A stretch of 33,113 nt of DNA, taken from IMG/VR virus record IMGVR_UViG_3300030117_001716, positions 1 to 33,113 of that record; one strand, 5' to 3'. Both the position numbers and the translations under genes were made by a program. Under the pieces are notes generated by a model. That model was given only the letters and a program-made list of their open reading frames with translations. It made no database searches and was not told the DNA's origin. Numbering within the stretch: position 1 is the first letter of the stretch; each line of letters opens with the position of its first letter. Below are positions 24,184 to 31,004 of this stretch, in pieces. This DNA is from a virus.

Positions 24184-24494
24184 CAAAAAATCCTCACTTT
24201 TTTAACAACACCACCATGACCACGTTTTCTTCTAACAGCTTTAACTCTTCTAGGCTTGCCAGCAGGTTGTCCTAACCTTTTCTTTTGAGCAATTCTAGAC
24301 TTTTTTTCAGAAGATGTTAATTCACTTGCTGTTTTAGGAGTTTTTTTAGATACACGCTTACTAGGTCTGCAATAAGGAGTACCTCTTTTCTCACCTTTCT
24401 GTCTTCCACAAGGTTTACCAGTTTTTACGTCAACCCAGTTCTCTTTGAACCAACGTTTAAGATCTAAACCTTTTTTTGTCTTTCGGACAGCCAT
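24183..24494 (-). CDS. Small lysine/arginine-rich protein, DUF5872-like (103 aa)
   Basis: Residues 7-45 (KKGLDLKRWFKENWVDVKTG, PCGRQKGEKRGTPYCRPSKR) match a short conserved domain I associate with DUF5872, seen in phages and large DNA viruses: WFKExWVDV followed by PCGR and YCRP, with two cysteines. The rest is a very basic disordered tail ending GHGGVVKKVRIF. Net charge is strongly positive, so nucleic-acid binding is likely. It is in a run of basic genes coupled by overlaps. Confidence 0.78.
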   Translation of the reverse strand: MAVRKTKKGLDLKRWFKENWVDVKTGKPCGRQKGEKRGTPYCRPSKRVSKKTPKTASELTSSEKKSRIAQKKRLGQPAGKPRRVKAVRRKRGHGGVVKKVRIF

Positions 24495-24688
24495 TAAAAC
24501 ATCCTAGCTTTACGAACTCTAGAAATTACCGCCCCACCGACACCACGTTTTGTTTTATTACCGTAGTTTTTAGCACCTACCTTACGGCACTTTGCAATCG
24601 CACCAGAAGCATAGGCACTAGGAAAAACTCTATAACGAGCTTTTACTTTGTGATAACAGGCATCTTTCTTAGACTTGGTTTTAGACAT
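24494..24688 (-). CDS. Small basic protein with CYHKVKARY motif (64 aa)
   Basis: Starts MSKTKSKKDACYHKVKARYRVFPSAYASGAIAKCRKVG; the CYHKVKxRYxVxPSAYASGxxxKCRKVG module is a conserved short domain of phages and giant viruses, usually listed as uncharacterised. The ATG at 24688 overlaps the upstream stop (TAATG). The tail is GVGGAVISRVRKARMF, a further example of the basic tail ending in Phe. Strongly basic; DNA-binding or packaged role is inferred. Confidence 0.78.
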   Translation of the reverse strand: MSKTKSKKDACYHKVKARYRVFPSAYASGAIAKCRKVGAKNYGNKTKRGVGGAVISRVRKARMF

Positions 24689-24987
24689 TAGCACCTCCAC
24701 CTTCTACGAGCTTGCCTAATACGAGAATTAGGATCATTACGGGTTTTAGCAGAACTTTTCTTCAACTGACCCAGAGATCTAGCACAAAAACTTTTTCTAC
24801 GTTTAGCAGCTTTACTACCGGGCTTTACCTTTCCAGTAACTGCCGTTTTTAATTTAGATCCAGGATTAGCCTTTCTATATGCAGCAACACCTTTCTTTGT
24901 CATTCCTGCACCACTTTTGGTAGGGCGATAGTTAGCACCCTTACCTTTTGTAGTTCTTCTAATCTGTTTTTCTGTTCTCTTTGCCAT
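24688..24987 (-). CDS. Small basic protein, DUF6321-like (99 aa)
   Basis: Contains KSGAGMTKKGVAAYRKANPG, LKTAVTGKV, GSKAAKRRKSFCARSLGQLK and SRIRQARRRWRC, the pattern I associate with the uncharacterised DUF6321 family found in phages and large viruses. Very high Lys/Arg content. It lies directly downstream of an intergenic parS site (24990-25005). A role in binding packaged DNA is plausible; not shown. Confidence 0.78.
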   Translation of the reverse strand: MAKRTEKQIRRTTKGKGANYRPTKSGAGMTKKGVAAYRKANPGSKLKTAVTGKVKPGSKAAKRRKSFCARSLGQLKKSSAKTRNDPNSRIRQARRRWRC

Positions 24988-24989
24988 AT

Positions 24990-25005
24990 TGTTTCACGTG
25001 AAACA
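24990..25005. promoter_or_regulatory. parS-like ParB-binding site 2, fills an intergenic gap
   Basis: TGTTTCACGTGAAACA, identical to the site at 22110. It occupies 16 of the 18 bases between the start of the gene at 24987 and the stop of the gene at 25006, so the gap consists of almost nothing else. Confidence 0.85.
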
Positions 25006-25677
25006 TTACTTTTTACTGTATAAATTGTCAAAAGTTACAGATGGATCCATATAACTACCATCAGATTCTGCGCTATGTGTCCATTGACTTGGCCTAAAAT
25101 CAGGAGCTCCTTCTCCTGTTTCCCACAAAGCGGGACTTGTCGCTCTAACTCTATTATTGGGTAACGCTACTATGTTCCCTGTCCATTCTCCTGCATCTGT
25201 AAGTTCAATTACATGACTTTGTTTATGCTGGGCAGGATCATCTGAAATAGAAGATCCTGTATAATCAACTGTAAACATGTATTTACCCGTATAAAATTCA
25301 CCATCTATCTTACAAAGCCAAGGACTAGAATTAGTTCGATCATAAACTATTACAGCATGATCTCTAGAACTACAGTCCCATGGTTGAGCAAGATGTGTTA
25401 CCATTCTTTCAGGCCATTCCTCTAATGGCGTATCTGCTACGAGAGCAGTAATAGGCATTCTAGCCCACATAGCACCCCCGTGAATGTTTTCTTCGTCCGT
25501 ATCGTCACTTTCACAGCCTGTAAAAATAACTTGAAAGCTTAAACAACGATCTGGAATTGTATTAACCGCTATAACCATCGCATGAAGAAATTCTCCATGA
25601 TACTTATTGTGATTATGCGTAAACTCTCTTCGCACCCAGCAATGAAAATGCGGGATGTTGCTTTGTAAATATGCCAT
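25006..25677 (-). CDS. Conserved marine phage protein (223 aa), hypothetical
   Basis: MAYLQSNIPHFHCWVRREFT, HGEFLHAMVIAVNTIPDRCL, FQVIFTGCES, HGGAMWARMPITALVAD and HAVIVYDRTN form a strongly patterned, probably enzyme-like or compact beta protein, rich in His, Trp and Cys. By recollection it is conserved across marine phages but without known function. It is the only non-basic protein in this stretch, sitting between two basic-protein genes and adjacent to the parS site. No catalytic motif recognised. Confidence 0.78.
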   Translation of the reverse strand: MAYLQSNIPHFHCWVRREFTHNHNKYHGEFLHAMVIAVNTIPDRCLSFQVIFTGCESDDTDEENIHGGAMWARMPITALVADTPLEEWPERMVTHLAQPWDCSSRDHAVIVYDRTNSSPWLCKIDGEFYTGKYMFTVDYTGSSISDDPAQHKQSHVIELTDAGEWTGNIVALPNNRVRATSPALWETGEGAPDFRPSQWTHSAESDGSYMDPSVTFDNLYSKK

Positions 25678-25679
25678 GT

Positions 25680-26012
25680 CTAGCGTCTAACGCCACCACG
25701 AGCCATACCTTTCTTTTTCATAGCACCGCCCATTTTGCGCTTCACACCGCCACGGGCCATACCCTTCTTTTTCATAGTACCACCCATTTTGCGCTTCACA
25801 CCGCCACGGGCCATACCCTTTTTCTTCATAGCACCGCCCATTTTGCGCTTCACACCGCCACGAGCCATACCTTTCTTCTTCATAGTACCGCCACGAGCCA
25901 TACCCTTTTTCTTCATAGTACCGCCACGAGCCATACCTTTCTTCTTCATAACCATCTTTTTTTTCCTTGTACCAGTTAACTGTTTGGGGATATTTGAACG
26001 AGATATAGTCAT
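25680..26012 (-). CDS. Lysine-rich repeat protein (MKKKGMARGG repeats)
   Basis: A short leader (MTISRSNIPKQLTGTRKKKM) is followed by six copies of MKKKGMARGG, four of them separated by VKRKMGG. Nearly a third of the residues are Lys or Arg, with no acidic residues in the repeats. Probably disordered, binding DNA or the inner capsid. The ATG overlaps the upstream stop (TGATG). The DNA repeats make the gene prone to length change. Confidence 0.78.
   Translation of the reverse strand: MTISRSNIPKQLTGTRKKKMVMKKKGMARGGTMKKKGMARGGTMKKKGMARGGVKRKMGGAMKKKGMARGGVKRKMGGTMKKKGMARGGVKRKMGGAMKKKGMARGGVRR
25684..25955 (-). repeat. Tandem repeats encoding MKKKGMARGG units
   Basis: Near-identical units of 30 or about 57 bases (short and long spacing) run through the gene; units differ mainly at synonymous positions such as the Lys codons. 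Typical of slippage or unequal recombination. Confidence 0.85.
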
Positions 26013-26344
26013 CAGAATACTCTTGTTTTTATAATAATTCCACCACGATTTTTAGCACGATGTTTCTTTCTTAGTTCTTCTTTCGCCTTACGAGCAATTT
26101 GAGCTTGTTTCGGTTTATTAGCAAATTTACTTCTCTGTTCCATAACAGTAAGAATTTGTATCTTTCTAGCGTAAGGTTTCTTTATACGTTTAACTTTATT
26201 AGCTGTTGCCTTTGCGTCAGCAATAGTAGCATACTTTATAGGAACAGTATCTTTAGGGTTTTCGTCCGTATACAGTCTTCTACCTGATCCTTTAGGTTTT
26301 TTACCTGTTCCTACCTTTGGATCTTTTCGTGATGAACTAGACAT
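26012..26344 (-). CDS. Small basic conserved phage protein (110 aa) with GGIIIKTRVF tail
   Basis: VGTGKKPKGSGRRLYTDENP, KDTVPIKYATIADAKATANKV, RIKKPYARKIQILTVMEQRS: a basic module common in marine phages by my recollection, function unknown. The tail NRGGIIIKTRVF shares its last five residues with the protein at 23615-23887. It belongs to the run of small basic genes between portal and scaffold. Likely virion-associated or DNA-binding, by inference. Confidence 0.78.
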   Translation of the reverse strand: MSSSSRKDPKVGTGKKPKGSGRRLYTDENPKDTVPIKYATIADAKATANKVKRIKKPYARKIQILTVMEQRSKFANKPKQAQIARKAKEELRKKHRAKNRGGIIIKTRVF

Positions 26345-26352
26345 AATAACCC

Positions 26353-26568
26353 CTATTTTAAAATAAGTTTTACAATGTGCTTTTCGCCCAAATACAACTC
26401 TAACTCTGCCTTAGATTTTAGGCATTCAAATCTAACATTACCACCCGTTTTTATTTGCCTCATGGCAACCCGTTTTCCCTTTAAGCAGGTAGACATGGAT
26501 TTTTGTATGCGATGTTCTTTGATTTCGTTATCAACTATCATCAGTAAAGCTATCACGGTTTCAATCAT
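26353..26568 (-). CDS. Small protein with N-terminal hydrophobic segment (71 aa)
   Basis: Residues 1-13 (METVIALLMIV-like) are hydrophobic, then a charged segment with two cysteines (STCLKGKRVAMRQI, VRFECLKSKAELEL). The N-terminus is short for a full membrane helix but could be a signal or anchor. Its ATG overlaps the preceding stop as ATGA. The pattern recurs in marine phages without a known function; a periplasmic lysis accessory is one possibility. Confidence 0.72.
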   Translation of the reverse strand: MIETVIALLMIVDNEIKEHRIQKSMSTCLKGKRVAMRQIKTGGNVRFECLKSKAELELYLGEKHIVKLILK

Positions 26569-26945
26569 TTTTGAATCTCGTTATCACTTTTGTAATGCAT
26601 ATCCCGTGCTTTATCCTTTAACTCTTCAATGTCTTCCAACGCTTTTTCAAGCTGTTTTTCAACGTGCGTGAGCATCACCTGGTTATGAATGTTCTTATCC
26701 AAAAGTTCTTGATGCTTCTCAACCGTTTCATACAGGTCTTCGAGAAGTAAAAACTGTTCCTTATCCACCGTTGTTTGTTCTGAAGCCTTGAGCAGATCAG
26801 CGTTCATAAGCTCTCTTGATGTTTCAAGAGAAGTTAGTCTGGCAGTTATCTCTGTATATGCAAAAATACCCATAGATACACCTATGATTATGCCCACCAT
26901 GTTTTTAATTGGCATAGCGACTGATGTTTCTGAGCTAACTTTCAT
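26565..26945 (-). CDS. Membrane-anchored coiled-coil protein (126 aa)
   Basis: One membrane helix at residues 13-32 (KNMVGIIIGVSMGIFAYTEI) is followed by a long coiled coil to the C-terminus (residues 35-120), rich in Glu, Leu and Lys. This is the design of inner-membrane spanins and related lysis helpers, but no partner lipoprotein is visible. Overlaps the preceding 35-aa gene by ATGA. Confidence 0.75.
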   Translation of the reverse strand: MKVSSETSVAMPIKNMVGIIIGVSMGIFAYTEITARLTSLETSRELMNADLLKASEQTTVDKEQFLLLEDLYETVEKHQELLDKNIHNQVMLTHVEKQLEKALEDIEELKDKARDMHYKSDNEIQK

Positions 26946-27049
26946 TTTTTCTTCTTAGAACCCCAACACCTACGCCAAAGCCAGGCATCTAATGTGCTTA
27001 TACAGGAAGCTACCTTTCTCATACATTTGCTATGAAATATAAACTCCAT
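26942..27049 (-). CDS. Tiny cysteine/tryptophan/lysine-rich protein (35 aa)
   Basis: MEFIFHSKCMRKVASCISTL, then DAWLWRRCWGSKKKK: three Cys, three Trp and a KKKK end. Its ATG shares bases with the portal stop (TAATG) and its stop shares bases with the next start (ATGA), so it is locked into the cluster on both sides, which argues that it is translated. Its basic, aromatic, amphipathic character suggests membrane association. No family recognised. Confidence 0.65.
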   Translation of the reverse strand: MEFIFHSKCMRKVASCISTLDAWLWRRCWGSKKKK

Positions 27050-29439
27050 TACTGCTTTCTTTCTTGTTGCTCCATACGTTCTCTATTTACTTCTGCACGT
27101 AAAAGCGCAATGTCTTCTTGAGAATCCATCTTTTCTCTTACAAGTTCTTGACGCTCCTGTTCTTTCTTTTGATCAAATAAGTGCTGTACAGCAAACTCTT
27201 CAGACTTACGTTGTATATCAGAAGCCTTAATATCAAGCTCTTTAGAACGAAGTTGGACAAGAGGATCTACTTCACCCTCTGGCGGTGGCATAAAGGCTGT
27301 CATAACTTCCTCTGTATATTGAGCAGTTAGCTCTGCAACCTTTGCCTCCACATCCATTTGAGGAGGTTGTTGTCCCATTTGCATCGCTTGTTCCATAACC
27401 ATACGCATTTCCGCATCAGCTACACCACGAGCTTTAAAAGCAATGTGTTCACATATATGTGCTTGAAGCAGTCCGAAAACAGGAGGAGAGGCCGCAACAA
27501 TAGGTGTTTTCATGAATATAATGTGAGCTGTTATATGAGCATCATGATCCTGTGTTGGAAAAGCTTGCAAAGTTTCTTGTATAATTGCCTTGGCATTTTC
27601 AATGGATGGATCCGTAGGCTGTTGAGGTTGAGGAGTTGGTAACAACGCCTCTATGTTATGAACTCCTATAGCCTCATAAATACGCCTGTAAGCCTCGTGA
27701 AGATTATGCATCTGAGGATTACTTTGAGCTAATTGTAATTGTGTTTGTGCTAACGCTAAACGTTGAGACATTGAAAAAATATTAGGATCTGAAACAGGTA
27801 TAACATCCACTCGCTCATCAAAGTCTACCTGCTTAATCATCGTCTCTCCACCATAAACATTATATGGATACATAGGAGGAAGTGATTCTGCAAATACACG
27901 ACCTAACATTTTAAATTCTTGTTTCTGAGCATAGTGAAGTCTTTTATGTATGGCTGACATCACCTTCGATCCGCGCTCCAAAAGAGCAACCGTTGTACCA
28001 ACAGCGGCTGATTGATTTCCATCCCCAACCTGCATATCGGCAATGGCTGCAAATCTTCGACCTGCATCCACAACAAAACCCAGTAAACCCATTAACGTCT
28101 GACTAGGCTCCTTGTACGGTAACGGTAAGATACTTTCTCGTAAAGCACCACCGGGTACATCAATATCGCGAAACTCACCAGGAGACAAAGGCTCATCAGC
28201 GTCACGAATTCTAATACCACGAGCTTTAAAACCAGCGGGAAGATTAGCAAGTGTTCCAGCATCAATTAACTGCCTTAAAATAGAAGTTGCAGAACGACCT
28301 AATCCACCAATCATGTGCAAAAGGCCAAACCCATAAAAACCTAAACCTGGTAGAAACTTGTAATGTGCAAAGTATTGTATCTTTCGATAGTAGTCGTCAC
28401 CCTCTCTCCAGTTTCTTCTAATAGATAAAATATTAGAACTGCCCTCATCAATAGTTACAATGTAAGGAAGTTTAATTCCTGTTTGTTCCCCATCAATAGG
28501 ACTGGTATGTTCAAACCCAGGTAAATCAAGATCAGTGTGAACTTCAAGAATGGTGCAGTCTTGATCGTCAGCACCCGTCTTTTCAACACCCATTAACTTA
28601 CGTTCTTTTTCTTTTAGTTCATCATCTGAATCATACGCGGTAAGTTCAATGTCTCTGTAAAATCCTGCAGCTTGAAACTTACGAACATCATTTGTATTCA
28701 TTCGAATTACATGAGTAATACGAGAAGCAGAATTTAAATCTGTGGCACTGTACGGAACAAGAAGATCATCCGCAGGGACAAACCGAGATACAGCTCGATC
28801 TAAAATATCATCGAAATATATTTTTTTAAAAGCACTTCCGGCCAAAGGTAAATAAAATAGTAAGCGATCCATCTCAGGATCATATTCATCCATAACATGT
28901 GTTATTTGATAATTCATAAATTCCTGAACACGTTGAGCTTGCATCTCAACTTCAGGTGTTGCTGCACCAACAACCTGAGTTCGAACAGGACCAGAACTAG
29001 GAAGAAGTTCTCTATAGGCTTGCGCCTGAAACTGTGTAACAGCCTCTGCTATAATTGGATGAGTAACACCACTTGACCCTCGAAAAGGTTCCTCACGTGT
29101 TTCATATTTAATACCAAGAAGATCTAAACCATCCGTATAAGCATCTTCCCATTCCTGACGGCCACTTTTATCATCTTCATAATATCCAACCAGTTCTGAA
29201 GAAATATCCATCAGAACTCTTTCATCCATAATTTCAGCTAAATTAGCATCAGGCTCTGACTGAAGCTCTTCATTAACTATTTCACCAAAGTTCAAAAGAA
29301 CAGATCCATCCTCTTCTTCCGTTACTTCTGTAGGATCCTCGATTTCTTCAACCTCTATTTCTTCTTCATCATCACCTAAAGGTATCCCTTGAGAAGGCAT
29401 GGAGGTATCTATTAATGAAATAGGTTCATCAGCCATCAT
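27049..29439 (-). CDS. Portal protein, P22-type
   Basis: A 796-aa portal, the dodecameric channel for DNA at one capsid corner. Pattern: acidic N-terminal arm (residues 20-70), then FRGSSGVTHPIIAEAVTQFQ (about 119-138), PLAGSAFKKIYFD, RNWREGDDYYRKIQYFAHYK, and the helical stem region (GRSATSILRQLIDAGTLANL, ALLERGSKVMSAIHKRLHYA). The C-terminal 120 residues are a charged coiled coil (barrel-like extension). Length is at the large end for portals, as in P22-like phages. Either of two ATGs (29439 or 29436) can be used; both overlap the holin stop. Confidence 0.93.
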   Translation of the reverse strand: MMADEPISLIDTSMPSQGIPLGDDEEEIEVEEIEDPTEVTEEEDGSVLLNFGEIVNEELQSEPDANLAEIMDERVLMDISSELVGYYEDDKSGRQEWEDAYTDGLDLLGIKYETREEPFRGSSGVTHPIIAEAVTQFQAQAYRELLPSSGPVRTQVVGAATPEVEMQAQRVQEFMNYQITHVMDEYDPEMDRLLFYLPLAGSAFKKIYFDDILDRAVSRFVPADDLLVPYSATDLNSASRITHVIRMNTNDVRKFQAAGFYRDIELTAYDSDDELKEKERKLMGVEKTGADDQDCTILEVHTDLDLPGFEHTSPIDGEQTGIKLPYIVTIDEGSSNILSIRRNWREGDDYYRKIQYFAHYKFLPGLGFYGFGLLHMIGGLGRSATSILRQLIDAGTLANLPAGFKARGIRIRDADEPLSPGEFRDIDVPGGALRESILPLPYKEPSQTLMGLLGFVVDAGRRFAAIADMQVGDGNQSAAVGTTVALLERGSKVMSAIHKRLHYAQKQEFKMLGRVFAESLPPMYPYNVYGGETMIKQVDFDERVDVIPVSDPNIFSMSQRLALAQTQLQLAQSNPQMHNLHEAYRRIYEAIGVHNIEALLPTPQPQQPTDPSIENAKAIIQETLQAFPTQDHDAHITAHIIFMKTPIVAASPPVFGLLQAHICEHIAFKARGVADAEMRMVMEQAMQMGQQPPQMDVEAKVAELTAQYTEEVMTAFMPPPEGEVDPLVQLRSKELDIKASDIQRKSEEFAVQHLFDQKKEQERQELVREKMDSQEDIALLRAEVNRERMEQQERKQ

Positions 29440-29843
29440 TTACTCACTTTCTTAAACTTTTCAAAAGTTCTAAGACCACCCAAACCGAGTAATCCCATCA
29501 GAATAGGCATCATTTCTCCAAGATCCATTTTCGGTAAATCAACTAAATACCCTGTCTGAGCTAAAATAAAACTTAAAATCGGAGTTATTACATACGCCCA
29601 CGTCAAAGCAAATCCACATACCCAGCCGATAAATGGCCTCCACCCGGACACAAAAACAGATCTATGGGCAGCTTCCGTTTTGTTAATATCTAACTGAGCA
29701 AGATCAATCTTTGCAAGATGAGTTGCAAGCTGTTTCTCAAGATCCCGCTCTGCTTTCGCACGAGCCTCTTTATCTTCAGGCAAAAAACGTCCAACAACTT
29801 TAGTAACTGCTGGAAGTAGACTAGGTAATAATGCTTGTATCAT
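29436..29843 (-). CDS. Holin, 3-TM gene-transfer-release type
   Basis: A 135-aa protein matching the GTA_holin_3TM family: acidic/basic helix at residues 22-60, HRSVFVSGWRPFIGWVCGFA (60-79) leading into a membrane span to about 97, and a second span ending in MPILMGLLGLGGLRTFEKF (112-130). It would permeabilise the inner membrane so the endolysin at 1551-2000 can act. AGGGGG six bases before the ATG is a strong ribosome binding site. A perfect parS site lies 18 bases upstream of the start codon. Confidence 0.92.
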   Translation of the reverse strand: MIQALLPSLLPAVTKVVGRFLPEDKEARAKAERDLEKQLATHLAKIDLAQLDINKTEAAHRSVFVSGWRPFIGWVCGFALTWAYVITPILSFILAQTGYLVDLPKMDLGEMMPILMGLLGLGGLRTFEKFKKVSK

Positions 29844-29861
29844 GTGTAACCCCCTATCAAA

Positions 29862-29877
29862 TGTTTCACGTGAAACA
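29862..29877. promoter_or_regulatory. parS-like ParB-binding site 3, upstream of the holin
   Basis: TGTTTCACGTGAAACA, third perfect copy; here the palindrome extends to 22 bp (29859-29880). It lies in the 73-base gap between the holin start and the upstream gene, right before the holin ribosome binding site. ParB or another dimeric protein bound here could affect holin expression. Confidence 0.85.
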
Positions 29878-29916
29878 TTTTACTTCTTTTTCTTATTTCC
29901 CTTAGTTAAATCCATT

Positions 29917-30267
29917 TTAATCCTGCCTTGGATGTCTGGAGTTGTGAATATGCTGTAAATGCCTAACCTGATCCTGTAGCACTTTTAGCTCTGCTTTCAT
30001 AGTAGCAAGTTCCCTGTTTTTTATCTCTAAAGATTTTACACTATTGATCTCCTTTAAAACAGCTATTTGACTAGAAAAAACTGCACGCTGACTCTCAGCA
30101 TCATCCAAACGAGTGTCAAAGTCAGCTTTGTAACGGTCAAAGTTTCTGTGGAATTGTTCGAGGTCCTTCATGACTTGACTGAGATTTGATTTCACAACCG
30201 CATATCCTCCTGCGATTGTAGCAAGCAACATCACACCTTGTATTGCGTGAGAAGCATTTAGTTCCAT
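29917..30267 (-). CDS. Membrane-anchored coiled-coil protein, spanin-like candidate (116 aa)
   Basis: A membrane helix near the N-terminus (residues 8-26, AIQGVMLLATIAGGYAVV) and a long coiled coil (about 30-105) ending in a His-rich stretch (HLQHIHNSRHPRQD). The layout is that of an inner-membrane spanin subunit, and the gene is directly upstream of the holin, which supports a lysis role. No outer-membrane lipoprotein partner is visible. Starts in a TAATG overlap. Confidence 0.75.
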   Translation of the reverse strand: MELNASHAIQGVMLLATIAGGYAVVKSNLSQVMKDLEQFHRNFDRYKADFDTRLDDAESQRAVFSSQIAVLKEINSVKSLEIKNRELATMKAELKVLQDQVRHLQHIHNSRHPRQD

Positions 30268-30806
30268 TATGAAGCTCCTTTTTCAGCGGCCCAGACCAAA
30301 AACCACCATAATGCTCCAAGCGCACCTACCACAACTACCGACTGCCAGACGTACATCCACACTTTTTGCCAAAACTCTCTCGACTCTTCTTTTTTGAGAG
30401 CTTCCTTTTCTTTTCTTTTTCTCGCTCGTTCTTTTTTGAGTTTTATTTTTTCTTCACGCTTCTCGATAATAAGGTCCCAGGTTTTTGTTTCGCCATAAGG
30501 AACTGGATATTTTCTGTTTATTTCATATTCAAGATCTTTCAGGGAAGCTTCCAACTGTTTCTGCTGGATCACCTCATTTGCAACGGTGGAGATGTCCGTA
30601 TCTTTACCACCATCATGAGCTCTCTTTTCCAGAATGCCCTGATTTCTTTTAGCAACCGAATCCGTTGGCTTCTTAACGTTCTTTTCATGTGCCTCTTTGG
30701 CACTAAAGACAGAATCCAAAGACTTCGTAATCTCTGAAATATCTTTAGCACCCTTGACTAATAACTTCGTACCCGCAATAGCAGTAGCAATTGTCGCAGG
30801 GTCCAT
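30267..30806 (-). CDS. Coiled-coil protein with C-terminal membrane anchor (179 aa)
   Basis: A helical, Lys/Glu-rich protein: MDPATIATAIAGTKLLVKGA at the N-terminus, a charged coiled coil (about 60-145, including KREEKIKLKKERARKRKEKE) and a Trp-rich membrane helix at residues 148-172 (VWQSVVVVGALGALWWFLVWAA). Such tail-anchored proteins are common between terminase and portal in marine phages; a role at the membrane is likely, function unknown. G-rich ribosome binding site (GAGGGCGG) before the ATG at 30806. Confidence 0.78.
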   Translation of the reverse strand: MDPATIATAIAGTKLLVKGAKDISEITKSLDSVFSAKEAHEKNVKKPTDSVAKRNQGILEKRAHDGGKDTDISTVANEVIQQKQLEASLKDLEYEINRKYPVPYGETKTWDLIIEKREEKIKLKKERARKRKEKEALKKEESREFWQKVWMYVWQSVVVVGALGALWWFLVWAAEKGAS

Positions 30807-30830
30807 AACCGCCCTCTTCCAAATAATGTT

Positions 30831-30995
30831 TTATAGGTAACCTTTTTCTTTCAGAACAAAAGCCCCTACGCCTATAACAATACCCAACAAAACAACCAAA
30901 GAAGTGTTTGTCAGGACACCTATTCCAACAACTGAAACAGCAATGGCCGCATACGTTGAAGGCTCACGCATACGGTCCTCAATCCATTTTTTCAT
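30831..30995 (-). CDS. Small two-helix membrane protein (54 aa)
   Basis: MKKWIEDRMREPSTYAAIAV, then two hydrophobic stretches (about 15-28 and 32-48) and a KEKGYL end. A classic ribosome binding site (AGGAGA, six bases before ATG) supports the start. The REPSTYAAI phrase followed by hydrophobic helices is common to small marine phage membrane proteins, which may act as holins or antiholins; function here is inferred only. Confidence 0.82.
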   Translation of the reverse strand: MKKWIEDRMREPSTYAAIAVSVVGIGVLTNTSLVVLLGIVIGVGAFVLKEKGYL

Positions 30996-31004
30996 GAGAA
31001 TCTC

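Noticed and set aside
25680-25955. Possible CRISPR array because of regular direct repeats
   Set aside because: Repeats are in-frame coding units without unique spacers.
25671-25979. Open frames on the + strand opposite the Lys-rich repeat gene
   Set aside because: Mirror images of the MKKKGMARGG repeats; no start signal and low-complexity products.
29091-29104. A further CACGTG with adjoining TTTCA in the portal gene, and CACGTG at about 8278 and 31480
   Set aside because: Only the central six bases match; the outer arms of parS are not present, so these are chance E-box-like hexamers.
29880-29915. An 11-codon reading frame (MDLTKGNKKKK, - strand) between the 116-aa gene and the parS site
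   Set aside because: Starts one base after the upstream stop and has a lysine-rich end like the 35-aa gene, but it is too short to claim as a gene and has no ribosome binding site of its own.
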